The position numbers and the translations under genes are program-made. Source: Agrostemma githago (taxonomy: Eukaryota; Streptophyta; Magnoliopsida; Caryophyllales; Caryophyllaceae). Taken from it: a DNA stretch of 64,000 bases. The notes below the pieces were generated by a model that saw only the letters and a list, made by a program, of their open reading frames with translations, did not search any database and had not been told where the DNA came from. Below are positions 36,135 through 48,589 of this stretch, one piece after another. The stretch's first letter is position 1; each line of letters begins with the position of its first letter. Location: the NCBI GenBank assembly GCA_958450325.1, contig OY288248.1, forward strand, positions 1,860,001-1,924,000, written 5' to 3'.

Positions 36135-36143
36135 TTATATAAA
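36135..36143 (-). promoter_or_regulatory. TATA box of the NOI/RIN4-like gene
   Basis: TTTATATAA on the minus strand lies 100 bp upstream of the first ATG (36035). No comparable TATA precedes the exon-like copies inside intron 1, which supports 36024-36035 as the real first coding exon. Confidence 0.55.
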
Positions 36144-36344
36144 GGGAGGAAGAGGGTCATGCATGTGGGGATAAAGGTGGTAAGGAAAGTAAATGAGGGG
36201 TTGAAAAAGACAAGTTATGAGTAAAAGTTTGAAAATATAGGTTGAGAGTCTTGTTTGCTTTTTTAATTAATTAATTTATTTATTTATTTATCGGTTTTTC
36301 TAATGTGTGATTGCTGAAAAAACGTTAATGTGTTGATTAAAGCA

Positions 36345-39300
36345 ATAGTACGATAATATTATCACGAGAAATTGAAATATTATCTAACGAATAGTTCGTA
36401 TTTATCGATCATGCTTAGACGACATTGTGATTTGTGAATCTTGCTTTAATTAGTACTCATTTATTAATGTGTATCCAGGCCAGTGGACACACGTTAGAAT
36501 ACTGATCTATTTATTTACAATAATATTACGGTATCAAATTTGATACTCCCTCTATCACGATCATTTTTTCATCTTTGATAAAAATATTTTTCTCACAGAT
36601 AATATAAAAATAAACAAATCAAAGACGAAAATAGTATCAAATTGTATATTTTATATTTACGTTATAGCTCCCGTATCTTGAGCTAGGTCGTCTAGTATAA
36701 ATATATATACTTTGTAATTGTCTTAATAATACTCGTAATAATCAAGCATTTACGAAATTCTCACATTTATTTAATTTATATATAATATTTCTTCGAGACT
36801 TTTAATAAATTAATTTTTTTTATAAAATTCACGGATACGAGCGATGTTTTTGGAAGACGAGGGGGACCATGTATATTTCGAAAAAAAAAAACATAATAAA
36901 ATGAGTAAATATCACGTTGAAAAAATTGGAGGTTTTAGATGAAATAATTTTGGTCACTTTGCTATCAATATGAGCTTTTTTGAAGAAGGGGGGTGTGATT
37001 TGTGAAGATGAACAGAGGAATATGGGCCTGTCCTGGTTTGTGTTGTTTTGTTACCTAGTGTTGGTATATTCCATACCTGTTTTTGAATTGATGTATCATA
37101 CTATATGGAGCCGGTTGATAAATGACAGTATCAGATTTATAATAACAGATAAATGGTTAGCAGAATACGGTTAACAGATTGGAATAATTGGTTTGATTAT
37201 GAGAATAAATTAGCAGATTGTAACAGCAAGTGTTTTCATGTATAAATTGAATACTCCCTCCGTTCCAATGAATTGTTTGTCTTTGCTTTTGGCACCAAGG
37301 ACAAGAGATCCAATTAGAAGGTGACATGTGGAGCCAAGAGTCAAATTACACATAAGAAGCATTCCTAAAATAGAAAGACAAACAATTCATTGAGACGCCC
37401 CAATATGAAATAGGTAAACAATTCATTGGAACGGAGGGAGTATGTTGTTTCAATATGCTGTCATTTGGTAAAGGACGGTAACAGATTTGTAATAACGGAT
37501 AATATTAACAGAATATGGTTAACAGATTGTAGCAACAAGTTTGATTATCAAAATAAATTAGCAGACACTGTAGATTCCGATGAGTATGTTATCGCAATAT
37601 GTCGTTTACCAAACACATGAAATTAGTAGATTAATCGTCAAACTATGGAGTACTATTTAGGTCAGAATCTGCTCATTTTCAACCAATATGTCGTTTACCA
37701 AACATGACTTATAAGTATATTCTCCAGTTTTTCTGAATTAGGTTTATCTTTAAATATATTTCCTCTTTGTTTAACATAGATATAACAAATGTCGAATCTT
37801 TAGGTCTGTATGTTGATTTTATCGATCCTTCGAAAATAATTGAGTACAGAGTATCATATCTTAGAGTCTTCTTGTTCCTTTCTTGAATCGTTTTAGTTAA
37901 AAAATAAAAATCTCTCATTCTGTCGGTCCTCAATATATTGACGACACTAAACTACGAGTATAACACAAAAACTCATATAAATTTGTATTTTATAAAAAAA
38001 AAAAGTTTGATGATGAGCTTACATAAGACTTTTTATATATTCATCATACAATAGACAAAATATCTGAACAAAAACACTTAATTTTTATTTACGTATTCAT
38101 CTTAAATCACGAATAATCAATTAATATCAACATAATAAATACAAAAAATATGGATATTTATATTATTTTCCTTCAAAGAGACTTCTTTATTACGTAAGGC
38201 CTTGCTTTATATCACCTTTTTCTCTTATGTTTTGAGATGATTGCTATATTGGATATAATTTTTGTTGTATACTTCTCAATATGAGATTTGAGATCATTTA
38301 TACACAAGAAAGTTTGAATTATTATTTCTCATAAGAAAGTGTGAATTAATATTTTCCTTGTTTCTTAGCCAATCAATCTCAATGATTATTTGGATTATTA
38401 TTGTTGATAAAGTGTGCAAGTGAAGCTATCAGTTGATCTGTCAGAGGATTAAAACGAGTTAAATAATACTCCGTATATGTTCAGTAAAACATATAATTAT
38501 CTCTAAATACTAAATATATTATATATAAATATATAGATACTGAAATATATAAAATTCTGGTGTCTAAATGCTCATTTAGATAGATAAGACTAGATAGTCT
38601 TTTGTTGGTCCCTAGGCGGTACGTAGGCAAACGACTCTCGTCTGATATATCATACATGAACCCGAGTTTAAAACAGATATATAAACAAAATTTTGTGATA
38701 AAACGAGTATGTTCTAAGATTAAAACAATAATTATATACGGAATATTTAAACAATAATTATATATATAAAACTTCCCTTTTACTTTCTCACGTTTGCCAA
38801 CACGCATTTTGCGTTGTTAATATCTTTCATAACATATTAGTAAAAATTATAGAAATTCGATATTAATAATGTACTTTTAAAGACGAATCAAACAAGATTC
38901 CACATGGATATATATATATTTTCTCTAATAGATTAATTGTCGTGAATATCGAAAGTTCTCTTTCTCTGTGAATAGTGTCAAAAAGAGAAAGAGAAAGGTT
39001 GGACTTGAACGGAGGAAATATGTTCTAAAATTAAAACGAGTTAAATAACATTTGTTCATTATATTATTTAGATCGATAAGATTAGTTTTTTTTTTTCAAG
39101 TTCCACGTTAGTATGTACACAATTTTCTTCATCGAATATATCATATTTATATCGAGTTTAAAACAGATATATGGAAGGAGAATTTGTGATATGTTACATG
39201 ATGATAGGAGATTGATTTGTTGATGTAAATGTGACATAAAAAGCATACACTATTTAAATGATGAGAAATGAGAATGCTCCTATATATAGGAGTATATATC

Positions 39301-40710
39301 ATTGATCTACCACCACAATTTCACATGATTTGTCATTTCATAATCATATGTAATAATAATGTAAATGTAATGTAGTGTTCTACAATTTACCTCTTCTAGC
39401 AATGTTTTATTTTTTACAATGAGTAGGAATGTAGCCTATGTAGGAGTGTATGTACCTCCAAAATTTCACCCTAAATGGGTAGCAAGATTATTACAAATTC
39501 TTCTTTGTAATCAGCGTATATAATCCCTCGTAAACTTGTGATACAGATCAAAGAGATATTATGTGCATAGATAAAGAGAAATCGTTTATTATTCTATATG
39601 ACTATAATTATTGTGATTTTGTACCATATATCTACGTGGATAGTACTTGATCTGTCACAGATCTGTTACGAATATATCCGTCACAAATGCAAGATAAAGA
39701 TAAGTGGAAAAAAAACAACATTATAACAAGTGATTATCATGGTTATCCAAAGCTAAGAGTACTTTAAAAAAAAACAAATGAGTACGATATTTTAAAATTG
39801 TTTTGCGTGTGTGGTAACATTTATGAATTGAATTTAAAATTTAATTCAAATCGACAACAGTTCAACTACTGCTATCAAGCACAGAAATGAGAATGATCAG
39901 AGTCGATTTAATTTACCGATCATAGAACTCTTAGATTTAGCTATGTTAGAAATCATCAAACTAGATTAGATTCTCGACGGATTTTTAGTTGAACCTAACC
40001 ATATCAGAGTTAATTCCGAACTTACTAGTAAACTAAAACTCGGATTAGAACCTTAGCTTGTTTATTACTCCATATTATTCAATGTTACTACTAGTATGAG
40101 TATTTTACAACTTTTTCCTCTTAATTAATTATTAACTAAATGTTTTGTTTGACATTATTTATAATTATATTTTTATTACATATACAAAAGGTAAAGTTGA
40201 ACTTTTATTGGTTCATTCATTTGGTATACCATCTTTTAATACAACATGGTGGAAGTTCTAGTAAAGTATTAAAGCACGTACAATTTTGATGGTCTCAAAA
40301 AATAAACACACGGGTAAACTAAATTAATTAAACTAAATTAAATTAAATTAAAATTACAAGTATATGTTATATATAATATATATGTATATTTATGTAGTGC
40401 ATTATCGTGCATGTGAGCATGGTGCTTCGTGCTCCTCTTTTTTACTACAATAAATTTAGTAACAACTGTGTAGTAAATTAAAGTAAATAAAGACCCTTAA
40501 TTTAATTATTTATCTATAGTAAAAAGTTAGAATTCTCTCTTTCTATTTAATTTGATTATTACAGTTAGCTAGGCCAGTGCGTCAGGAATCAGTAGGACAT
40601 ATATATATAAATATTATAATAATCCGGATTTAAGTTAGGTACGTAATACGACTTTAAGGGCAAATTTATAAAATCCTTTCACGTAAGTTTTAACATTACT
40701 GAATTCTTAG
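36345..40710. other. AT-rich intergenic region
   Basis: No supported gene. It contains the repeat block at 36345-36510 related to NOI intron 1, a direct duplication around 37110-37235 and 37465-37570 (cagatttgtaataacggata, agaatatggttaacagattg) separated by the MITE at 37254-37440, and long AT-only passages. Open frames at 37709-37933 and 38481-38807 are AT-rich readings without domains. Confidence 0.5.
37254..37440. mobile_element. Stowaway-like MITE (AATGAATTGTTTG family)
   Basis: A 187-bp element, CTCCCTCCGTTCCAATGAAT to inverted ATTCATTGGAACGGAGGGAG, flanked by TA on both sides. It is a close relative of 35292-35490, inserted between two copies of a local duplication. Confidence 0.8.
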
Positions 40711-40714
40711 ATTC

Positions 40715-40810
40715 AAACTCAAAACATCTGATTGAGTTAGAACAATCCTACCAGGTCAGAAGTTTGAACTCGTGACCTCTGACTCTGATACCATGTTAAC
40801 GAACATCTCA
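40715..40810 (-). mobile_element. tRNA-derived SINE-like fragment
   Basis: On the minus strand, TTAACATGGTATCAGAGTCA is followed by GGTCACGAGTTCAAACTT, an A-box/B-box-like pair about 25 bp apart. TGGTATCAGAG also resembles a retrotransposon primer-binding site for initiator tRNA-Met. There is too little sequence to decide between the two; a SINE fragment is slightly favoured. Confidence 0.3.
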
Positions 40811-40828
40811 ACCAATACAAAATCTTAA

Positions 40829-41519
40829 GGCCATGACCATCCATGGATGCATTTTCTCTCCATATTGGACCCCACTCCTTCCACCTCACTTTTTCTACCC
40901 CACTTTACATTTCATAAAAAAAGTTCTTCCATCCATGAATTTAATTTTCTCTCCATAAAGGACCCCACCTCATTTATACTATCCCACTAATTAATTTTAC
41001 TCATCTTTCCATTTTATTTACATAAATCATATCATAATTTTTTTTCTTAAACTTGATAATTATAAGTAGTTAACAATAAGCGATTTTTAATTTACGAAAT
41101 AAAAAAAGAGTACATTAATACGCTATAAATGAGTAGTTAATAATAACTTACATGTTATAAATATTACGATTTTCATTACGAAATAAAAACCGAGTACATT
41201 AACTAAAAAGCGGTACAATACTAGATGCGTGGGAGAAACTTAGAGAGATTGACCCTGAATAATTAAACTTAAAGAAACTTGATAATTAAACAAAATAAAA
41301 GTACCCTACCCCACCACCTCTCTCCTCCCTCCCTTTTTCTGATTTCTCCTGCGCATGCCCCACCTTCTCTCTCCCTTTCCCTCACAATTCTCCTTCTCCA
41401 TCCCAACGGGTAAATTCTCCTTCTCCATCATGGAGATTACCCTCTCCATGGATGGAGACTCCTCCATTTCTCCATCCTACCCATGGAGAGCCCTCAACTC
41501 CATGGGTGGACATGGCCTA
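40829..41519. mobile_element. Foldback element rich in CTCCAT/ATGGAG
   Basis: aaggccatgaccatccatgg at the left is mirrored by ccatgggtggacatggcct at the right. Direct repeats of ttttctctccata and gaccccac(c/t) lie inside, and the right half is dense in ctctccatggatggag palindromes. About 690 bp and non-coding; the open frame at 41355-41612 runs through it. Superfamily not determined, and target duplication not clear. Confidence 0.5.
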
Positions 41520-43256
41520 AGGGGTGATTTGCCTGACGGGGTCACGTTAGGTGAAACTCGTCCTACTATAAGCTTCGTACAAATCGAATTATTAAACACT
41601 TATAAAAAATGATTTTTTTTTTTTTTTTTTCATTTTTACACTACCGACGTGTTTATGAATTCGTACTTTCGTAGTTTGGTACGCTAACACTTTAGATGAA
41701 GTCAGATTATCTTATTAGGACAATTAATTGAGTTAAAAGTAAACTACTCTACACAGGAAACATAAATAATCACTGAAGGTGGGTGCAGAACTTGCAGTAT
41801 TAAGAAATACATTATCGACTGAACATCTGACCCAAAGACCTACCTACACTCTTGTTTCCCGGTCAGTCTTCTTCGTGACGGGTATATTCGTTACAAATCT
41901 GTGCCGGTCAAATCTCACGTATATGGTAGATAATAATAAAGACAAAATATAATACCAGGGCACCTAAAGAATAACAAATTAAATGACTTGTTTCTATTTG
42001 CGACGAACAAGGTTGCTGGCTCAAAGGGTATTCAATCCGATTCTAGGAATCACGATCAAAGTAAGTGAAGGGTCTCAATATGTATGCTCAATATGTATGG
42101 TTGTACAATGTAGACAAAGAGCGTCATATCAGTAGTGTATGTAGTGGATAAGATATCTAGTTTAGTTTAATATAGAGGTCGCATGTTCGACTTCTCTAGT
42201 GCATGCTCGCAAGTTTAAGCTGAAACATAACCTCCAAATTTCATAAAACGGTCACGAATCTCACGATGACGACGAATATGTCCATCACAAGTAAACCTAG
42301 CGAACGGGTCAACTAGGTCGGGCTCGGTTATTTCTGGTTTGTTGTTTTCAAGAGTTTTTAAGGGTATCGACTCGTTTGCTTTCATAAGATCCTAGCCTGG
42401 GCAGTTCCGTGAGAAAATAGGATTATACACACAATAGCATTGTACAACTAAAACAAGTTATTGAGCTTTTGCACATATTTATTGAGCTTATACAAGTTTC
42501 TGAGTTGAGTTGTAAGTTTTTGAGCTAAAACATTTATGTGATTTAACTCGACAATTTTACACTAAACCTCAGAAAGTTTACAGCAAAACTCGAAACTTTT
42601 GTGATAAAGCTCAAAATCATAAAATCAGTTGTACATAGAGCTATGTGGATTGGACACGGGTCTTCAATTCGAGTGTGGATCGGATTCATGTTGGATAATA
42701 TAATCTGGGTTGGATCATTCGAGTCAGGTCAAATCACACACAATAATAAAGGACCTCCTTTATGGCTCTTTATTATTTACCCTTTCTTCAATATGTTCAA
42801 CAGGTGATACTCATAGTAATGTCCCTATACATGCGTCGTCCTTCCTCTTCTATACAGTTTAAAGAACCTGAACAAACATGGACGTGTGCCTGCTAAGTAT
42901 CAGAAAGATCCCATAAAAACTTGTCCTTGTGTCCAACAGGTTTATGATCCTAAGGGGACTGCAAGATCGAGGACGACGAGGGGGAGAAGAACGAGTTGTA
43001 GGAACGACACCCTTAATGAATTAGATGGCCAAACGTATGGATGTATGTCGATCATATTTGACGATGGATCTTAGGACGTGTTTGGTTGAACGCTTTCGCC
43101 CTGATCTGAAGTTACTCGAAAGACAGTCGAATAATATGTGTTTATTTGTAATCTTGCGCACATTCTGTTACTTCAAGACATTTCTACAATGTATATATGG
43201 AGTGTAGTTTCGAATTTTGAGACATTTAATCTTGAGAATAAATCAGCCTGAAAAAT
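41520..43256. other. Intergenic, no supported gene
   Basis: Contains a B-box-like sequence at about 42175 (gaggtcgcatgttcgacttc) that may mark another SINE remnant. Open frames at 42601-42807 and 42886-43074 show no domain that I recognise. Confidence 0.4.
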
Positions 43257-46200
43257 GTAGATAATAATAACCTTCAAAATCGGACTCCAAAATGACGAAA
43301 AAACGTGGATAATAACCTTCAAAATCGGCTGTTTTTTTGGTTATTTTCGACCGTGTTGACAAGTTGTTTTAAAATGCGATTATTTTTTGACAAAAACTTG
43401 ACGGCAATCTTAGAATGCCTAATGATGATAATTAGAACACTCAGACGAGATACAAAATGAGGTAGACAACTTGTTTCGATTGATTCCGACACGTCTCGAA
43501 AAGCGATCCTAAGGCCTTTAAAAGTTTCAAATGAAAACGAAATGACACCCGTAATACACCGATATGTTTTATTTGGTGAGGAGTTTGTCCAGTACGAATA
43601 TGGACCTATTTTATTTCGGGGCCCAAAATGGTGAAAAAACGTGGATAAATTACCTTCAAAATCGGTCGTTTTTGGCTATTTTCGAACACGTTGAAAAGTT
43701 GGTTTAAAATGCGATTTTTTTGACAAAAACTTGAGGACAACCTTAGAATGCCTAGTAATGATTATTAGAACGCCCAGACACGATATAAAATGGAGTACAC
43801 AACTAGTTTCGATTGATTCCGACGCGTCTCAAAAAGCGATCCCAAGGCCTTTAAAAGTCGCAATTGAAAGTGAAATGACACCCATAATACACCGATGCGT
43901 TTTATTTGGTGAGGACTTCGTTCAACGCGAATATGGACCTATTTTATTTCGGGACCAAAATGGCAAAAAATCGTAGATAATAACCTTCAAAATCGGCCTT
44001 TTTTTGCTATTTTCGAGCGCGTTGAAAAGTTGTTAAAAATACGATTTATTTTGACAAAAACTTGACGACGGTCTTGGACAACCTCATAATGATTATTTAA
44101 ACCCTCAGACACGATATAAAATGGAGTACACAACTAGTTTCGATTGATTCCGACACGTCTCGAAAAGCGATCCTAAGGCCTTTAAAAGTCACAATTGAAA
44201 ACGAAATGACACCCATAATACACCGATGTGTTTTATTTGGTGATGACTTTGTTCAGCGCGAATATGGACCTATTTTATTTTGGGGTCCAAAATGGCGAAA
44301 AAACGTGAATAATAACCTTCAAAATCGGCCGTTTTTGGATATTTTCAAACGCATTGAAAAGTTGTTTTAAAATGTGATTTTTTTTACAAAAACTTGAGGA
44401 CAGTCTTGGAATGCCTAGTAATGATTATTAGAACCCTCAGACACGATATAAAATGGAGTACACAACTAGTTTCGATTGATTTCAACACGTCTCGAAAAAC
44501 GATCCTAAGGCCTTTAAAAGTCGCAATTATATTGAAAATGAAATGACACCCATAATACACCGATGCCTTTTATTTGGTGAGGACATCGTTCAACGCGAAT
44601 ATGGACCTATTTTATTTCGGGGTCCAAAATGACCAAAAAAATGTGGATAATAACCTTCAAAATCGGCCATTTTTGGCTATTTTCGAACGCATTGAAAAGT
44701 TGTTTTAAAATGCAATTTTTTTTGACAAAAACTAGACAACAGTCTTAGAATGCCTGGTAATGTTTATTAGAACCATCAGACACGATATAAAATGGAGTAC
44801 ACAACTAGTTTCGATTAATTCCGACACGTCTCGAAAAGCGATCCTAAGGCCTTTAAAAGTCGCAAATGAAAATGAAATGACACCCCATATTACACGGATG
44901 CGTTTTATTTGGTGAGAACTTCGTTCAGCGCGAATATAGATCTATTTTATTTTGGAGCCCAAAATGACCAAAAAACGTGGATAATAACCTTCAAAATCGG
45001 TCATTTTGGCTATTTTCGAACGCGTTGAAAAGTTGTTTTAAAATGCGAATTTTTTTGACAAAAATTTGACGACAGTCTTAGAATGCCTAGTAATGATTAT
45101 TAGAACCCTCAGACACGATATAAATTGAAGTACACACCTAGTTTCGATTGATTCCAACACGTCTCGAAAAGCGATCCTAAGGCCTTCAAAAGTCACAATT
45201 GAAACCAAAATGACACCCATAATACACCGATGCCTTTTATTTGGTGAGGACATCGTTCAACGCGAATATGGACCTATTTTATTTTGAGGCCCAAAATGAC
45301 CAAAAAAACGTGGATAATAACCTTCAAAATCAGCCATTTTTGGCAATTTTCGAACGCGTTGAAAAGTTGTTTTAAAATGCAATTTTTATTGACAAAAACT
45401 AGACAACGGTCTTAGAATGCCTAATAATGTTTATTAGAACCCTCAGACACGATATAAAATGGAGTACACAACTAGTTTCGATTAATTCTGACACGTCTCG
45501 AAAAGCGATCCTAAGGCCTTTAAAAGTCGCAAATGAAAATGAAATGACACCCCATATTACACGGATGCGTTTTATTTGGTGAGAACTTCGTTCAGCGCGA
45601 ATATGGACCTATTTTATTTTGGAGCCAAAATGACCAAAAAACGTGGATAATAACCTTCAAAATCGGCCATTTTTGACTATTTTCGAACGCGTTGAAAAGT
45701 TGTTTTAAAATGCGATTTTTTTTGACAAAAACTTGACGACAGTCTTAGAATGCCTAGTAATGATTATTAGAACCCTCAAACACGATATAAATTGAAGTAC
45801 ACACCTGGTTTCGATTGATTCCAACACGTCTCGAAAAGCGATCCTAAGGCCTTCAAAAGTCACAATTGAAAACAAAATGACATCAAGAATACACCGATGC
45901 ATTTTATTTGGTGAGCACTTTGATCAGCGCGAATATAGACCTATTTTATTTCGGAGCCCAAAATGACCAAAAACGTAGATAATAACCTTCAAATAAAATC
46001 GGCCCTTTTTGGCTATTTTCAAACGCGTTGAAAAGTTTTTTTAAAATGCGATTTTTTTTGACAAAAACTTGAGGACAGTCTTAGAATGTCTAGTAATGAC
46101 TATTAGAACCCTCAGACACGATATAAAATGCATGAAGTACACAACTAGTTTCGATTGATTCCGACACGTCTTGAAAAGTGATCCTTTAAGGCCTTTTCAA

Positions 46201-47162
46201 AGTCGTAATTGAAAACGAAATGACACCCATAATACATCGATGTGTTTTATTTGGTGTGGACTTTGTTCGGCGCGAATATGGACCTATTTTATTTCGGGGC
46301 CCAAAATGACCAAAAAACTTGGATAATTAATAACCTTCGAAATCGGTCATTTTTTGCTATTTTCGAATGCGTTGAAAAGTTTTTTAATATGCGATTTTTT
46401 TGGACAAAAACTTGAGGACAGTCTTCCAATGCCTAGCAATGATTATTAGAATCATCAGACACGTTATAAAATGGTGTCCACAACTAGTTTCGTTTGATTC
46501 TGACACGTCTCGAAAAGCGATCCTAAGGCCTTTAAAAGTCACAATTGAAAACGAAATGACACCCATAATAATACACCGATGTGTTTTATTTGATGAGGAC
46601 TTTGTTCAGCGCGAATATGGACCTAATTTATTTCGGGGTCCAAAATGGCAAAAAAACGTGGATAATAACCTTCAAAATCAGTCATTTTTGGCTATTTTCG
46701 AACACGTTGAAAAGTTGGTTTAAAATGCGATTTTTTTGACAAAAACTTGACGACAGTCTTGGAATGCTTCATAATGATTATTAGAACCCTCAGACACGAT
46801 ATAAAATGGAGCACACAACTAGTTTCAATTGATTCCGACACGTCTCGAAAAGCGATCATAAGGCCTTTAAAAGTCGCAATTGAATACGAAATGACACCTT
46901 GAATACGAAATGACACCCATAATACATCGATGTCTTTTACTTGGGGCGAATATGGAACTATTTTATTTCGGGGTCCAAAATGGCGAAAAAATGTGGTTAA
47001 TAACCTTCAAAATCGATCGTTTTTGGCTACTTTCGAACTAGTTGAAAAGTTGTTTTAAAATGTGATTTTTTTTTGACAAAAACTTGACGACGGTCTTATA
47101 ATGCCTAGTAATGATTATTAGAACACTCGCTCATACACGATATATAATAGAGTACACAATAA
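43257..47162. repeat. Tandem array, ~11 units of 332-342 bp
   Basis: The landmark aatatggacctattttattt recurs near 43598, 43930, 44262, 44599, 44934, 45266, 45600, 45933, 46276, 46615 and 46949, so the period is 332-342 bp. Other shared landmarks are ggataataaccttcaaaatc, gttgaaaagttgttttaaaa, cagacacgatataaaatgga, cgattgattccgacacgtct and aagcgatcctaaggccttta. Partial units close both ends. Short open frames recur in register but are broken in most units, so the array is non-coding. Units 4-5 and 6-7 form a higher-order dimer of about 667 bp. Confidence 0.92.
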
Positions 47163-47349
47163 ATAGGACTCGTATAACATACCATAACTGAAATCGATTT
47201 GATGAATAATCATATCTTTGAGCATTCATAATGTTTAGATTCATCCAATCATACCCAAATCAACTCCCTTTACTACTACTACTAATTAAGTTAAATTAAA
47301 TCACTCTTTTCTCAAATGGTTGGAGTACATATGAGTACACAAGATTGTA

Positions 47350-47752
47350 AACGAGCCCTTACCACTTGAACTAAGTCTTGTTCTCAACAAAATCGAGTTC
47401 TTGAGTACGAAATATAACAACCACATCTCCCTTCTATACATCAACTAGATTAGGCACATCAAAACAACATTTTTTTATAATTCATCCGAAATATAAATTC
47501 ATGTGATCTGAATTTAAGTTCCGGTAACTCTCTTCCCCTGCATGGTGAACCAAATGAGCTCTCTAACTCTTGTTCTCAACAAAATCGAGTTCTTGAATAC
47601 GAAGTATAACAACCACATCTCCCTTGTAAATCGACATCATCAACTAGATTACGCGCATCAAAATCCTCTTTTTGATAACCAAACAACATGAATTTATGTT
47701 CCTGGTAACTCCATCTTCACATGGTGAACCAAACGAGCCCTAGCTCTAGTTC
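47350..47752. repeat. Repeats of the F-box gene's 3' end
   Basis: ttctcaacaaaatcgagttc ttga starts at 47381, 47573 and 47750 (spacings 192 and 177). Each is followed by tacgaa(a/g)tataaca(a/c)ccac, atctccctt and tcaactagatta. The third copy is the actual coding end of the F-box gene. Between copies lies a piece with gaaccaaacgagccct, the terminus of the Tourist-like family seen at 2301-2542. Confidence 0.8.
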
Positions 47753-48571
47753 TCAACAAAATCGAGTTCTTGAGTACGAAATATAACACCCACATCTCCC
47801 TTGTAAATCGACATCAACTAGATTACGCGCATCAACCATAATCTTTAGATTTGGTGGATTGCTACGATGATAAGAACCATAACTCTCAAGAATTATAACT
47901 GTCAAACACTTCAAACTCTTAGAACAAATCCTAAAAAAACTGCTGTCATAAAATGTAACGACTGGCATACAAACCCTAAAATCCTCCAAATTAGGGCAAG
48001 AATTATTGATAAGTTCACTTAAAAAATTTAGGTCAGAAAAGATAACTTGCACCTCAAGTTTCCTCAAACAAGGAAGATTAATACTCTTAAAACCCTTTTT
48101 AGGTAATTCAAACTCAAACCGATTCGACAGTCGAAGAACTTCCAACGTTTTCATCTCGAACACGCAACTTGGTAATCGTAAAAAACGATCGTCGTGAGCA
48201 CAAGATAATGATTTCTCGAAGCGTTGATGGATGAACTTGAGATTAGGGTTATTATTATTAGCAACAAAAATGTCTTCAATAGTATGATTCGATGATTCAA
48301 TATTGAGATATTGAGAATCGATACCGGTGAATTGAAGATCGATGGTATCGAGTTTATTCCACGACAGTTGCTTAGCACAGTGAAATAGGGTTGTGTACAT
48401 CTGAGTTGATAGGAAATTATTGGTTCGGATGAGTCGAAGGGAGGTGGTTCGGGTCCATAGGTAAGGCCATCGTTGCGACAACGTGCTTGTTGAAGCCGAT
48501 GTATTGATTGGTAAGATTGTGAGGATTTTTAGGAGGATTGTGTCGTCAAGTTCGCTCAATCTGTCACTCAT
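47753..48571 (-). CDS. F-box/LRR protein, short (272 aa), possibly truncated
   Basis: An uninterrupted frame of 272 residues starts MSDRLSELDDTILLKILTIL and continues with a degenerate F-box core (LSQRWPYLWTR), residues about 3-45. In SCF ubiquitin ligases this domain binds the Skp1 subunit. Leucine-rich segments follow, with LPSCVFEMKTLEVLRLSN and INLPCLRKLEVQVIFSDLNF, typical of the plant F-box/FBD/LRR family. Family members usually run 380-450 residues and end in an FBD domain; here the frame stops in NLVDVDLQGRCGCYISYSR, before any FBD. Immediately downstream lie duplicated copies of its own 3' end, so truncation by local rearrangement is likely. It may be functional or a recent pseudogene. 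Target unknown. Confidence 0.7.
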   Translation of the reverse strand: MSDRLSELDDTILLKILTILPINTSASTSTLSQRWPYLWTRTTSLRLIRTNNFLSTQMYTTLFHCAKQLSWNKLDTIDLQFTGIDSQYLNIESSNHTIEDIFVANNNNPNLKFIHQRFEKSLSCAHDDRFLRLPSCVFEMKTLEVLRLSNRFEFELPKKGFKSINLPCLRKLEVQVIFSDLNFLSELINNSCPNLEDFRVCMPVVTFYDSSFFRICSKSLKCLTVIILESYGSYHRSNPPNLKIMVDARNLVDVDLQGRCGCYISYSRTRFC

Positions 48572-48589
48572 TTTTCAGTTTTATTTGCG

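Noticed and set aside
45038..46916. Recurring minus-strand open frames of 60-74 codons inside the tandem array (ITRHSKTVVKFLSKK type)
   Set aside because: They repeat because the unit repeats, are broken in most units and have no upstream promoter or known domain; explained by the satellite-like array.
43257..47162. CRISPR-like array
   Set aside because: Units are over 330 bp with no alternation of short repeats and unique spacers, and the genome is clearly plant nuclear.
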